A DNA stretch of 28,850 bases from Ruminococcaceae bacterium UBA5891 (GCA_002431945.1 DJET01000028.1:1-28850); one strand, 5' to 3'. Positions 15,575 to 24,841 are shown, counted from the stretch's first letter. Program-made: numbers and translations. Notes: a model not told the origin generated them from the sequence alone.

Positions 15575-17878
15575 ATGAAAAACAAAAAATGGCAGATACC
15601 GCTGACGGTTATCTCAGGAGTTCTTATAATTACTCTTGCATTTTCAATTTTTCAAATTGTCGGTTTATCGGGAAATAAGAATGTCAAAAAGAAGGTAATC
15701 AAGCATACAAATCTTGAATATGCAGATAAGGATTTCGACGACTTTTTAGATGATGTTATTGATGATTTCGATGATAATTGGTCGGACGATAACGGCTTCG
15801 ACGATTCCGACATCGGATTTGACGACGACGATGACGGTGAAGATCCCGCCGATAACAGCTCATCGGAAATAACCGACGATATGAACTGGGATGACGATGA
15901 TGATGACAACAGCGGCGGAGACGACGACGGGGATCTTACAAAATTTGTTTCCCCCATTCAAAAGGACGGTACCGCCGCCGCAAATGCGGCGGTACGCAAT
16001 ATAAACATTACTACCGCCAAAACCGTATATAAGGACTTCTGGAGTCTCGGCGGCAACTGGTTCCCTATGCTGCTTTCGAATGTTGGTATATCTGTAGGTT
16101 ATAATTCGGTTGCGTGGGAATTTGAACGTCAAAAGATAATCAACTCGCGCACCGCTTACACCAGAACACTGGTGAATATGGATGTTATTATAACCAATAC
16201 AGAGAGTAATCCTAAAAGGGCTGACTATCAGAACAATAAGGATTATATCAACTATATGAGCGGCGTATATGATTTTGAAAACGATCAGGCAGAATCATTT
16301 TGGAAAACATTTGATATGTTCAAAAAATCGGGCACGCTTGTTATGCTCAATACCGGCTGGAAAACTCCCGATAGAATTCAAAGCTGGTATCCTGCAAGAA
16401 GCGACGATGCGGCAAACTCCGCTCCATATGATATAAAGGCGTTTGTTAAGGCAAATATCGCCTGGCTTTTAGAGTGCAAAAACAGAGGCTACGATATGGT
16501 GAAATACATTTACTTCGGCAACGAGGTAAACTGGGGCGGAGATTTCAGAACTCACGAGGACTCCATTAAATATCATACCGTTCTTGTAACCGCAATGACA
16601 AAGGCAATTGAGTATGCTCAGAAAAACAGCGTTACCTATAAGTGTATTGATAAAAACGGGCAGACACAGACGAGAAGCGGCAAGCTTAACAGTGATATTC
16701 AAATGATAGCGTCCGATTTTGCTCCTAACAGCGCAAAGCTCGTTGAATGGGCGCAAACCCTTAATAAAAGTCTTGAAACAACTCTCGGTAATTCAAGACC
16801 GACCGAGCATTCGGTGCACAGATATTACGATAAGCGTAACGCCAAAAAAGGCAATGTTTACGATTACCGCGATTATGACAGTACATATACTATTCTTAAT
16901 TATTTGCGCGAAAGAATGGGCAGACCGTTTATAAATGAGTTTTTTGCCTCACCTGCCCTTTGCGACAGCGATCTGATTTTAAGCAGAGAGCATTATTTGG
17001 CTGCCGGGGATTGGGATACTTCGTATACCTCATATTTCATTGCCGCGGCAAATACCGGTGCTCACGGTCTTGCAAACTGGCAATACGGCAGCAGTCTTTA
17101 CGGTTCACGTTTTCTTGAAAGCAACTTTGCCGACGGTATGGGCTCGCTTTACAGTGTAGGAAATACAGCCTCAGATTATAAGGTGACAACCAACTATCGC
17201 TTGGCGGCACTTTTGCAGCGGTATGTTCCGGCTCACTCCGATGTGCTTATGAACACATGGGAGGGCGACGACCTTCGTGTTTCTTCATTTAAGCTTGAGG
17301 ACGGTAATTACACATTTGTTGTTGAGGCAAAGAAAACCGACGCGGCGCGCACAATCAACCTAAAGCTTGATAAAGCGGTAGGCAAGCTTTACAGATACCA
17401 CTTTGTTGAATCTTTAAGCGATACGGATAACCGTAAGCTTCAGGGTACGCTCATCCGTTCCGATAAGAGCTTTGCTTCGGCTGCAAGCATAACCGATACG
17501 ATAGACGGCGAATACGGCGTTTATGTTTATTCAACAAAGGCGCCCGTAAAGCAGGTAGAGCTTGATAAGGGCGTTGAAACCATAAAGAAGACCGATACCA
17601 TTGATATAAGCGCCAAGCTGCTTGACTGCGGAAATAACTCGAATATTAAATGGGAAATAAGCGCGGCAAGCAAAAAGAACGGAAAATCGCTTGCGGAAAA
17701 GGATCTTATGGGCGACGCTAAAACCAAGGGCAGTATTTCGGCGGTAGGTCTTACCTGCAGATATACACCCGGCGCTAACGCCGCAAGCGGCGACAGCATT
17801 GCAATACGCGCAACCCTGCTTAATGCTGACGGAACCGAATCGGATACCTATTCCGTTGCGGTAATATTTATTGAATAG
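15575..17878 (+). CDS. Membrane-anchored glycoside hydrolase-like protein with an acidic stalk
   Basis: A 767-residue protein; ATG 15575 follows AAAGGAGA, and an upstream in-frame TTG at 15557 is rejected. Residues 6-31 form an uncleaved-type membrane anchor. Residues 52-120 are an extremely Asp-rich stalk. About 145-550 forms a (beta/alpha)8 glycosidase-like domain with a probable acid/base E317 in YFGNEVNW, a conserved HRYY near 415-418, a candidate nucleophile E455 in FINEFF, and a beta-8 tryptophan in LANWQYG. These are clan GH-A style hallmarks. A beta-sandwich follows (about 550-650), then an Ig/Big-like C-terminal domain (about 660-767). It is paralogous to the protein at 22144-24747 but placed outside the cell. 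I cannot assign a numbered family or substrate. Cleavage of a captured polysaccharide before import is inferred from context. Confidence 0.78.
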   Translation: MKNKKWQIPLTVISGVLIITLAFSIFQIVGLSGNKNVKKKVIKHTNLEYADKDFDDFLDDVIDDFDDNWSDDNGFDDSDIGFDDDDDGEDPADNSSSEITDDMNWDDDDDDNSGGDDDGDLTKFVSPIQKDGTAAANAAVRNINITTAKTVYKDFWSLGGNWFPMLLSNVGISVGYNSVAWEFERQKIINSRTAYTRTLVNMDVIITNTESNPKRADYQNNKDYINYMSGVYDFENDQAESFWKTFDMFKKSGTLVMLNTGWKTPDRIQSWYPARSDDAANSAPYDIKAFVKANIAWLLECKNRGYDMVKYIYFGNEVNWGGDFRTHEDSIKYHTVLVTAMTKAIEYAQKNSVTYKCIDKNGQTQTRSGKLNSDIQMIASDFAPNSAKLVEWAQTLNKSLETTLGNSRPTEHSVHRYYDKRNAKKGNVYDYRDYDSTYTILNYLRERMGRPFINEFFASPALCDSDLILSREHYLAAGDWDTSYTSYFIAAANTGAHGLANWQYGSSLYGSRFLESNFADGMGSLYSVGNTASDYKVTTNYRLAALLQRYVPAHSDVLMNTWEGDDLRVSSFKLEDGNYTFVVEAKKTDAARTINLKLDKAVGKLYRYHFVESLSDTDNRKLQGTLIRSDKSFASAASITDTIDGEYGVYVYSTKAPVKQVELDKGVETIKKTDTIDISAKLLDCGNNSNIKWEISAASKKNGKSLAEKDLMGDAKTKGSISAVGLTCRYTPGANAASGDSIAIRATLLNADGTESDTYSVAVIFIE
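15969..15995 (+). repeat. Intragenic G+C-rich perfect hairpin
   Basis: A 10-bp perfect inverted repeat (15969-15978 with 15986-15995, GTACCGCCGC and GCGGCGGTAC) around a 7-base loop lies just after the acidic stalk, where the catalytic half of the glycosidase-like gene begins. There is no U-tract, so it is not a terminator. It may simply reflect Ala/Val codons. Confidence 0.6.
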
Positions 17879-17889
17879 GAGGGCGGAAA

Positions 17890-20800
17890 GTGAAGATTAC
17901 AAACAAACAAAGAATTTTTTCAATATTGTTATCGGTGCTTCTGCTTTTATCCGCTTTGAATATTGTTATACCGACAATTGCCGAGGGCGGCACGGCAGGC
18001 CCGATAACAAAGGTTGATATGAACCTTTGGAGCAGTATAACACTTACGGACCATGTCGGCACGGCGGGCAATAATTTAAAGGACCAGTTATGCGATGTAC
18101 GGTTTGTTGAGAATAATCAGCTTACCGAGGTTAAAAGCAATTACAGCGATTGGCTGGCCGGATACCTGTTTAATTCAAACGTAACCGACCGTGATGTTTT
18201 GCTTCAGGCGGACGGAACAACGCTTACTGCCGATTCCTCTGCAAACCAAACGGCTAATTACTGGCGGCTGTTATTTAAAATTGACGGTGCGCTTAATAAT
18301 CCTAAGCAGTTTGTTTTCGGTTTTCATAAAACAAACAATGACTTCAAGGCGACTCACTATGCGGTTTTCGCTTCTGAAAAATACGAAAATCTTGAAAACA
18401 GCAAAATAATTGATATAAACGACGCGTCCGGCAGAAAGGGCGACTTAATTAAAATCGACGGCCTTAACCTTAATAATATAGGCTATGTCGAAATAAGAAT
18501 TTACAATACGGGCAGCGAAAATTGGACACAGCACATAACGGAGTTGGGAATTTTCGGCGGAACGGTTGTAAAGGATAATGTAATAACCGAGCATACCGCG
18601 TTAAGTAAAAACCCCGATGTTAATTTAAGCGAAAACCGACTTGCCGGTTCTGAAATTAAGGGCGGCTTTTATTCGGGCGATGCGCTTATAAAGGACTGCG
18701 GTCTGGACGCCTCGGACGCTCTGGCTTTCTTTGACGGTGTTCTATCGGATAATTACAGCACAGGCTGGAATGTCGGTAAAAAATATACCGTCGGCTATTC
18801 AAACGATATATTCCAAACCGAAAATTATTATCAGATTCAGATTGAATTGAGCGGACAGCTTAAGTCCCCTGACCGATTTGTTCTTATAGGACGAAAAGAC
18901 GGACAGTTTATGTCAAAGCATTATGCCGTGTTCGCTTCGGATGATTTAAGCAATCTTTACAGCAACGATAATAAGATCATCGAAATATTCGACAGCACCG
19001 AGAGGGCGGGCGATGAAATAGCTCTTTCGGGATTTGATAAAACCGTAAGCTATGTGGGGATACGCTTTTATCACCGCGGATATACCTTTGACGCCGAACA
19101 GGGCAACACATTGCAGTTTATAAACGAAATAGGTCTTTACGGCGGGGAGCTTGTTAAAGACCCCGATACAAGCACAAAGCATACGGTTTTAACAAGTAAG
19201 GACCAGGTAAATCTGCCTGCCGAAAACCTGCTTGCAGATAAGACCGTTTCAGGCGGATTTTATGCCGATAACAGCAAAACCTCTGAGTTTACAAATATAT
19301 ATCCCGAATTTTTCGACGGCTTGCTTGACAGCAATGTGGCTTTAGGCGCATGGCACAGCAAGGCGGGCGTCTGCCTGATTTCCGAGGCTTCAAACGATAC
19401 GGAACAAACCGCAAACTATTGGCAGCTTGAGCTGGCGCTCGGCGGAACGCTTAATAATCCCGATAAATTTATTATGGTGTTCCATAATTCAAGCCTTTCG
19501 CTTATGTCGAAGCATTATGCCGTTTTTGCTTCAAGCAATTTGAACGACCTATATAAGGAAAGCTCTAAAATAATTGAAATTAAAGACAACACCGCACGAA
19601 TCGGCGACGAGGTTGACTTAACTGCGCTTGACGGAAATTTGAGCAATATACGCTATATAAGCATTCGCTTCTACCACCGCGGCTATACAATTGAAAGCAC
19701 CGGCTGCACTATGCAGCATTTGGTTGAGGTGGGCGTATACGGCGGAGAGTTTACCGTAGATAAGGTTGACGTTAAGCTTTACAGCTCAAAAAGCCAGTAT
19801 TCGGAGGAACAGCTTAAAAACGATATTGCCGCAATCGGCAAAAACCTTATAAGCGGTCAGGTACCCTATCAGCAGCGAGTTAACGGACTTGTTGTAAACG
19901 ATACCGGAAATTACAAATTACTTACCGACGGCGCTTTTGATAAGCATATGAATATTGGGGCTTACACAGGGCAGAGGGACGGTCAATTTGATATGATTTA
20001 TCGGCTCGACAGTAATCCCGATGCAATAAAGCAGATAAAGAAATTTGTTATGCGTGCTATTTCCGATGATAACCAGTGGGCAAGACAGTGGGACACCGGA
20101 AAATATGAGGTGTACGCTTCTGTAAGTATAACCACGCTTTTTAACAGCGAGCATATGATATATTCATATGATTACGAGCGCGACGGCAAATACCCCTGCC
20201 AGACGGCAGCATTTAAGGAAACGATTTACGCCCGCTATGTTGCGGTAAGGATTATTGATCCGGTAACCGATTCGGACAATCTGGGTTATACATATCCCAG
20301 AATCACGGAAATAGCGGTTTTAGGTACCGACGCCGATATTCCCGATGAGGAAACCGAGCTTTCAAAGCATATGCCGGTAGATGTGTATGTTACCGATAAT
20401 GCAGGCAAACGCACACAGATCACAAATCAGATAACTCCTGAAATGCTGAACCGCCTTACCGACAACGATTCTTCTACGGATATTGATTTTACGGTAAACG
20501 GTGATACGCTTGATATAGTTTATAATCTCTGCAAGGATTATGACTTAACAAAGGTAACGGTAAACCGTGCGGGCAGCTTTAAATACACGGTTTACGCAGC
20601 CCAGAACCTTTCGGAGCTTTGGAGTGAAAACGCCAAGCTTTCAAACGGTGATTTCACCGGAAAGACCAAGGCGCGGTATGTAAGAATATCGGTGGATAAG
20701 GGACAGGGCAAAAAGCTCACGTTTAAGGATATTTCCGTAATTGGGCTTACCAATCCCCTTATTGAAAGATACGAGCATATAAGCTATTCGTTCGGAACGA

Positions 20801-22128
20801 ATAATCTTAAAGTGTTTGAAAAACCGGTAAACGATAACAATGTTGATTCAATCAAATATGTTTCGAGCGCATACAGTAACCTGTTTGACAGCTCAACAGG
20901 CGCCGAGAGCCTTGTTGCCGGCGGCGTTAAGGGCAAAAGCACACTTAATATGCTTGTATATCTTTCACAGCTGCAAAGCATAGAAAACGTTTCTGTTTAC
21001 TTTGCGCCGCACCTTTTAAGGTATCTGCCCACCAAAACAAGAATTTATGTTTCCGACAGCTACGAGGGCATAATGGACTTTACAAAGGCGCCGGTAATAG
21101 AATTTAACGGTTTGCCGGAAAGCGGTAAATTCCAGCTTTCAACCATTCCCACGCTTGCAAGATATGTTCGCATAGAATTTGTAAGCAATATTTACGGCGA
21201 CGATATTAAGGATGTGAACGGCGAAAAGCTTGACGATCCGTTTGTTACCGAAAATATGAGTTTTGCGGTTACCGAAATAGATATTGAGGGCGTAACCGTA
21301 ACGGGTACCGGAACAGAGGACGGCGTTTTAACCTCCTTCTCAGACAGCAAGAGCGGTATCAGCTGGGATGTAAAGTCGCTTGACAGCGGAGATATAGTAG
21401 ACGACTTTTACACCTCAAAGCTGACGGTAACAAAGGCCACCAACGCTCAAAAGGCTTCGCTTTATAAATCTCCTTATTATAAGGTGATAGGCGACAGCGC
21501 TTACAGTATTGAATTTTACGATTTTTCGGGCAATAAGGTAACCGATATAAAGAACCGTGAAATTACAATAAAAATTCCCGTAACGGAGGAAAAGCTTAAC
21601 GGTCTTTCAATGATAGCGGACGCAACCGATCAAAGCAAGCTGGAGCTTTGCAAAACCGACGACAGCAAGGGTGAAACCAGCTATGTTACCTATACGGCAA
21701 ACTATGATTCGGGCTTTAAGTTCTCGCTTGTTGAGCTGACCGATGAAAACGACGCATATTGGCAGACCGTTGATTTCACAAAGCCGGATAACACGCCCTC
21801 CGGCGATAACAATAACTCAAACAACGGCAGCAATTCAAGCAACACGCCTGCCGATAATAAGGGCAATACCGGCACAAATAACGGCAATACCGGCTCTACT
21901 GCAAGCAACAGCAGTCAAACGGTATCAAGCGATACCGAGAGCACCGAGCCTGAGACCATAAGGGTTGACGCGGGAACCGAAACAAAGTATAAGGTATCCT
22001 ATTCATCGGCGCCGGTTTGGCTTATTGTTGTAACGGTAATTCAGGGCGTACTGCTTTTGGCTGCTGCGGCAATGTGGTTTATTATTCAGTTTTACAAGGG
22101 CAAAAAGAAAAAATTATTATCGGTTTAA
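17890..22128 (+). CDS. Giant surface protein of repeated binding modules with a C-terminal membrane anchor
   Basis: A 1412-residue protein started at GTG 17890, six bases after AGGAGGG. After a signal peptide (1-31) come three related modules (about 45-225, 245-420, 440-620), each with an HYAVFAS block, a YVxIRxY strand and a final E-(I/L/V)-G-x-(Y/F)-G-G. Three more divergent discoidin-like segments follow (about 630-812, 825-953, 960-1136), then a further beta-rich domain (1140-1293), a Ser/Asn/Thr/Gly linker (1298-1360), and one membrane helix (1376-1402) with a basic cytoplasmic tail. There is no LPXTG motif, so anchoring is by the C-terminal helix. The modules resemble galactose-binding/F5-8 type C folds; binding of a cell-wall glycan and presentation to the neighbouring enzyme and importers is inferred. 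No catalytic residues are apparent. It lies 11 bases after the anchored glycosidase-like gene. Confidence 0.8.
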   Translation: MKITNKQRIFSILLSVLLLLSALNIVIPTIAEGGTAGPITKVDMNLWSSITLTDHVGTAGNNLKDQLCDVRFVENNQLTEVKSNYSDWLAGYLFNSNVTDRDVLLQADGTTLTADSSANQTANYWRLLFKIDGALNNPKQFVFGFHKTNNDFKATHYAVFASEKYENLENSKIIDINDASGRKGDLIKIDGLNLNNIGYVEIRIYNTGSENWTQHITELGIFGGTVVKDNVITEHTALSKNPDVNLSENRLAGSEIKGGFYSGDALIKDCGLDASDALAFFDGVLSDNYSTGWNVGKKYTVGYSNDIFQTENYYQIQIELSGQLKSPDRFVLIGRKDGQFMSKHYAVFASDDLSNLYSNDNKIIEIFDSTERAGDEIALSGFDKTVSYVGIRFYHRGYTFDAEQGNTLQFINEIGLYGGELVKDPDTSTKHTVLTSKDQVNLPAENLLADKTVSGGFYADNSKTSEFTNIYPEFFDGLLDSNVALGAWHSKAGVCLISEASNDTEQTANYWQLELALGGTLNNPDKFIMVFHNSSLSLMSKHYAVFASSNLNDLYKESSKIIEIKDNTARIGDEVDLTALDGNLSNIRYISIRFYHRGYTIESTGCTMQHLVEVGVYGGEFTVDKVDVKLYSSKSQYSEEQLKNDIAAIGKNLISGQVPYQQRVNGLVVNDTGNYKLLTDGAFDKHMNIGAYTGQRDGQFDMIYRLDSNPDAIKQIKKFVMRAISDDNQWARQWDTGKYEVYASVSITTLFNSEHMIYSYDYERDGKYPCQTAAFKETIYARYVAVRIIDPVTDSDNLGYTYPRITEIAVLGTDADIPDEETELSKHMPVDVYVTDNAGKRTQITNQITPEMLNRLTDNDSSTDIDFTVNGDTLDIVYNLCKDYDLTKVTVNRAGSFKYTVYAAQNLSELWSENAKLSNGDFTGKTKARYVRISVDKGQGKKLTFKDISVIGLTNPLIERYEHISYSFGTNNLKVFEKPVNDNNVDSIKYVSSAYSNLFDSSTGAESLVAGGVKGKSTLNMLVYLSQLQSIENVSVYFAPHLLRYLPTKTRIYVSDSYEGIMDFTKAPVIEFNGLPESGKFQLSTIPTLARYVRIEFVSNIYGDDIKDVNGEKLDDPFVTENMSFAVTEIDIEGVTVTGTGTEDGVLTSFSDSKSGISWDVKSLDSGDIVDDFYTSKLTVTKATNAQKASLYKSPYYKVIGDSAYSIEFYDFSGNKVTDIKNREITIKIPVTEEKLNGLSMIADATDQSKLELCKTDDSKGETSYVTYTANYDSGFKFSLVELTDENDAYWQTVDFTKPDNTPSGDNNNSNNGSNSSNTPADNKGNTGTNNGNTGSTASNSSQTVSSDTESTEPETIRVDAGTETKYKVSYSSAPVWLIVVTVIQGVLLLAAAAMWFIIQFYKGKKKKLLSV
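21862..21894 (+). repeat. Short direct repeat in the linker-coding region
   Basis: GGCAATACCGGC occurs at 21862-21873 and again at 21883-21894 (period 21 bases) within the Gly/Asn/Thr-rich linker of the giant surface protein. This low-complexity coding repeat could let linker length vary by slippage. Confidence 0.7.
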
Positions 22129-22143
22129 GGGTGTAGTAAAGTA

Positions 22144-24747
22144 ATGAGGGCAACAAACAAATCAAAAGAAATTATCGGGTATGCGCTTTCGGCAACGAGT
22201 CTTTTAAACGGCAAAAAAGCGGCTTGCAGAAATGCAGACGGCAGTACACCCGTAATAAAGGGACTCAGTGGCTCTAAAAGGGACGAAAGATTTATAAACA
22301 TAATTACCGACGAGCCTAATATCACCTCGCATATCGATATTTTATCCGACAATTTCACGCTGGAATTTGATATTTCAAATGTTGCACAAGGAATTGACAG
22401 AATTGTATTATTGGGGTTTGACGGCAGTGCGGAATATTCGATAAGAGATTTTGATTTGTACTTTTCGGATAAAAGCAGCGCCTTTTACGGCGACCTTGTT
22501 TACAGCTATCATTGCGATACGGCTTTTACCCCAAAAACAAGAAGCACCTGCGACGTTATGATAAGCTTTGATGAACCGATTAAAGGGAAAAGGTTGGGCT
22601 TTAGGTTTTTAAAGCCCAACCCCACCGACTCGGTAGCGCGAATAGCCTTTATCGGCGCTTATTCGCAGAGATACGAGCTTACGCACGGTATTTTAAAGGC
22701 TAAAACGGGAAAAAATGTTTTAAAAACCTACGAAATAGATCTTCCCGCTGATTATGCAGAGGTTTTAACCGATAATGAGGCGTTCGGCGGAAATTACATA
22801 ACGCTTGATAACAACAGCGTGAACTTTTTATGCAGGGCGCACCTTAACGACGGAGTGTTTTTCGCGGCTTACAGCGGTGAGGGAAAGCTTTTGCTTAACG
22901 GTGCCGAGCCGCAAACCGAGCAGGTGGCGGACAACTGCTTTACAGCAAAATGGAGCATAGCCGAAAATAAGCCGTACAGCCTGGCGGCAAACGGCAAAGT
23001 AAAGCTTTCCGAAATGGGAGTGTACGATTCGGCAACCGAAATAACGGTAACAGATACCGTTTTGTCAAACGATTTTTACGGTATAGGCGCCTGTGTTCTG
23101 CCTATGGCTTTTATGGAGCGTTCGGCAGCCGAGGGCTATAACGACGCTTATTGGCAAAAGGAAAAAAGCCGCACAAATCTTTGCCGACCCACTGTTGTGC
23201 GCCTATGGTTTCAGCCGGATTGGTTTATTATTGACGAGGCGGCGTATTACAGACACGAATACGATTTTAACTCCGAAAGAATGCAGGGAGTTTATAAGTA
23301 CCTCGATTTATATAAGGAATCCGGCGTTGAGGTTGAAATGAACTACGGCTGGAAGGTAGCCCCCGAAAATCAGGGCTGGTTTTCCATACAGGATGTACGC
23401 GCGAAGGCGGAATCCGCTCCGGCGGATCTTGATGAGTTTGCGTATTCCTGCGCTGAGTTTATGTATGAGCTTGTTGTAAACCGAGGGTATACAAACATTA
23501 AGTACCTCTCATTTTATAATGAGCCATGCACAAGGGATGTTGAAACTCCGAACTGGATAGGCGATTTTTTGGTAATACCGCCGCTTGATAAGCCTACGCC
23601 GAACGGCGAGCTTGCAAGGGAAAAGTTTTATTACTGGCACGAAATGGCTGCAAAAGCCAAAGCTGCAATTTGCAGAAAGGGCATAGGCGACAGACTGCAA
23701 ATTTGGGGCGCGGAATGTGCCGGAACCGATGAAATGCTGGCGGCTTGGCTTAATGCCTTTGACAGATCGGGCGATTCGCTTATAGATATGTATACCATTC
23801 ATACCTATTATAACAATGAGACAGGCATAGATAAAATGGGCGCGGCGCTTAAAAAAGCAGGCAATATACCTGTTTGCGCAACGGAATTTGCCGCCTCCGC
23901 CGCAGGAAAACAGTGGGGACTGAGCAATATTCAAATGGCAATGTCGTTTATTAAAAACGGATTTTGCGGCGCGTTTTTGTGGCTGCTTTCGGGCATTACG
24001 CTTGCGGCTCCCGCAACGTTCAGTATTGATTCGGACGATAACAATATGTGGCGTTCACCGCATATAAAACCGCGCGGCGTCAACTCCATTTTTTATGAGC
24101 TGTGCCTGTTTATGCGGTATGTTCCGGTCCATTCAAAATCCTTTGAGGTGACGGTTCCCCCGAATAAGGCAGTACCCTGCTTTGATACAAAAAGTCTTGA
24201 ATGGTCAAAGCGGTATGAAAGCAATATGCGCGCGGCGGCGTTTAAGCTGCCGAACGGCGAATATGCGGTGTTTGTTGAGGCAGACAAGACAGGATATGAA
24301 AAGGCGGTTAAAATAAATATTCCCGTAAAGGACGGCACGGTTTTCTATAAAATGAGCGTGGGCGATGAAAACGACCTGACCGCGCCCGCACGCCTGCCGG
24401 AGTGCCGCGGCACCGTAACGGCAAAATCGGGAGAATTTACCGATAGGCTTGAAAGCGGGCATACGCTTACGCTTTATATCACCGTAAAGCCTTACGAGCA
24501 GATTATATGCACCGAGGATATAGTTGAATTAACCGCGGGCGGGGAATATGAGATATCATATAAGCTTTACGATACAAACGAAAGCCGTGTTTCTTTCGCG
24601 GTTTCTTCGGGTGAAAATGTCATAACACTTAAGGGCAATACGGTTAAGGTGCTTGAAAGTGCCGCGGCAGGCAGTATGGCTTCGGTTAAGCTTACGCTTG
24701 AAAACGGTAAAAACACCTATGATACGCTGCTTATTAAGGTTGTATAA
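22144..24747 (+). CDS. Cytoplasmic glycoside hydrolase-like protein, paralogue of the anchored enzyme
   Basis: An 867-residue protein without a signal peptide. The in-frame stop of the preceding gene at 22126-22128 rules out a hidden leader, so it acts in the cytoplasm. The N-terminal part (about 65-175) looks like one discoidin-like module (FDLYFSDKSSAFYGD, GKRLGFRFL, ARIAFIGAY). A second beta domain follows (180-300), then the barrel (about 305-660) with probable acid/base E460 in LSFYNEP, IHTYY at 552-556, candidate nucleophile E581 in CATEFAAS, and W613 in FLWLLSG. A beta-sandwich and an Ig-like tail (about 780-867) close the protein. From DFYGIGACVLPM onward it aligns by eye with the anchored protein, including the YVPxHS block. 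The expected substrate is the imported oligosaccharide. The ribosome site is weak (AAGGG, about 12 bases from the ATG). The numbered family and specificity are unknown to me. Confidence 0.75.
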   Translation: MRATNKSKEIIGYALSATSLLNGKKAACRNADGSTPVIKGLSGSKRDERFINIITDEPNITSHIDILSDNFTLEFDISNVAQGIDRIVLLGFDGSAEYSIRDFDLYFSDKSSAFYGDLVYSYHCDTAFTPKTRSTCDVMISFDEPIKGKRLGFRFLKPNPTDSVARIAFIGAYSQRYELTHGILKAKTGKNVLKTYEIDLPADYAEVLTDNEAFGGNYITLDNNSVNFLCRAHLNDGVFFAAYSGEGKLLLNGAEPQTEQVADNCFTAKWSIAENKPYSLAANGKVKLSEMGVYDSATEITVTDTVLSNDFYGIGACVLPMAFMERSAAEGYNDAYWQKEKSRTNLCRPTVVRLWFQPDWFIIDEAAYYRHEYDFNSERMQGVYKYLDLYKESGVEVEMNYGWKVAPENQGWFSIQDVRAKAESAPADLDEFAYSCAEFMYELVVNRGYTNIKYLSFYNEPCTRDVETPNWIGDFLVIPPLDKPTPNGELAREKFYYWHEMAAKAKAAICRKGIGDRLQIWGAECAGTDEMLAAWLNAFDRSGDSLIDMYTIHTYYNNETGIDKMGAALKKAGNIPVCATEFAASAAGKQWGLSNIQMAMSFIKNGFCGAFLWLLSGITLAAPATFSIDSDDNNMWRSPHIKPRGVNSIFYELCLFMRYVPVHSKSFEVTVPPNKAVPCFDTKSLEWSKRYESNMRAAAFKLPNGEYAVFVEADKTGYEKAVKINIPVKDGTVFYKMSVGDENDLTAPARLPECRGTVTAKSGEFTDRLESGHTLTLYITVKPYEQIICTEDIVELTAGGEYEISYKLYDTNESRVSFAVSSGENVITLKGNTVKVLESAAAGSMASVKLTLENGKNTYDTLLIKVV
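22592..22621. repeat. Intragenic perfect 12-bp hairpin
   Basis: GGTTGGGCTTTA (22592-22603) and its exact reverse complement (22610-22621) flank a 6-base loop inside the cytoplasmic glycosidase-like gene. On the plus strand C-rich sequence follows. On the minus strand the stem runs into TTTTCCCTTTAAT, which resembles an intrinsic terminator for antisense transcription. Whether it is functional is unknown. Confidence 0.65.
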
Positions 24748-24841
24748 CGTTTTGGCGTTTAAAAATAAAAAAGGGGGCTTTGTGCGGCAGATTTAACTTA
24801 CCACGGCAATCTCAAATAATTTGAAAGGATAGGTTTAAATT
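24748..24841. promoter_or_regulatory. 94-base gap before the dockerin gene
   Basis: This is the first gap over 30 bases after 2410. I see no strong hairpin terminator and no clear -35/-10 pair. At 24814-24829 it holds AAATAATTTGAAAGGA, which is identical to 13981-13996 before the lipoprotein gene at 14006. In both places the GAAAGGA part serves as ribosome site. The dockerin gene may be read through from the operon or have its own weak promoter. Confidence 0.35.

Noticed and set aside
21790..21960. Sortase (LPXTG) anchoring of the giant surface protein
   Set aside because: The Ser/Asn/Thr linker looks like a wall-spanning region, but no LPXTG-type motif precedes the final membrane helix.
22126..22146. 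Possible stop-codon readthrough that would fuse the giant surface protein to the glycosidase-like protein
   Set aside because: The two genes are in the same frame with one TAA between them, but the first ends in a membrane helix and basic tail, and the second has its own ATG. Two separate proteins are far more likely.
23509..23934. 141-codon minus-strand open frame
   Set aside because: It lies wholly inside the cytoplasmic glycosidase-like gene, has no ribosome site, and its Cys/Arg/Ile-rich translation resembles no family. It is a shadow of the real gene.
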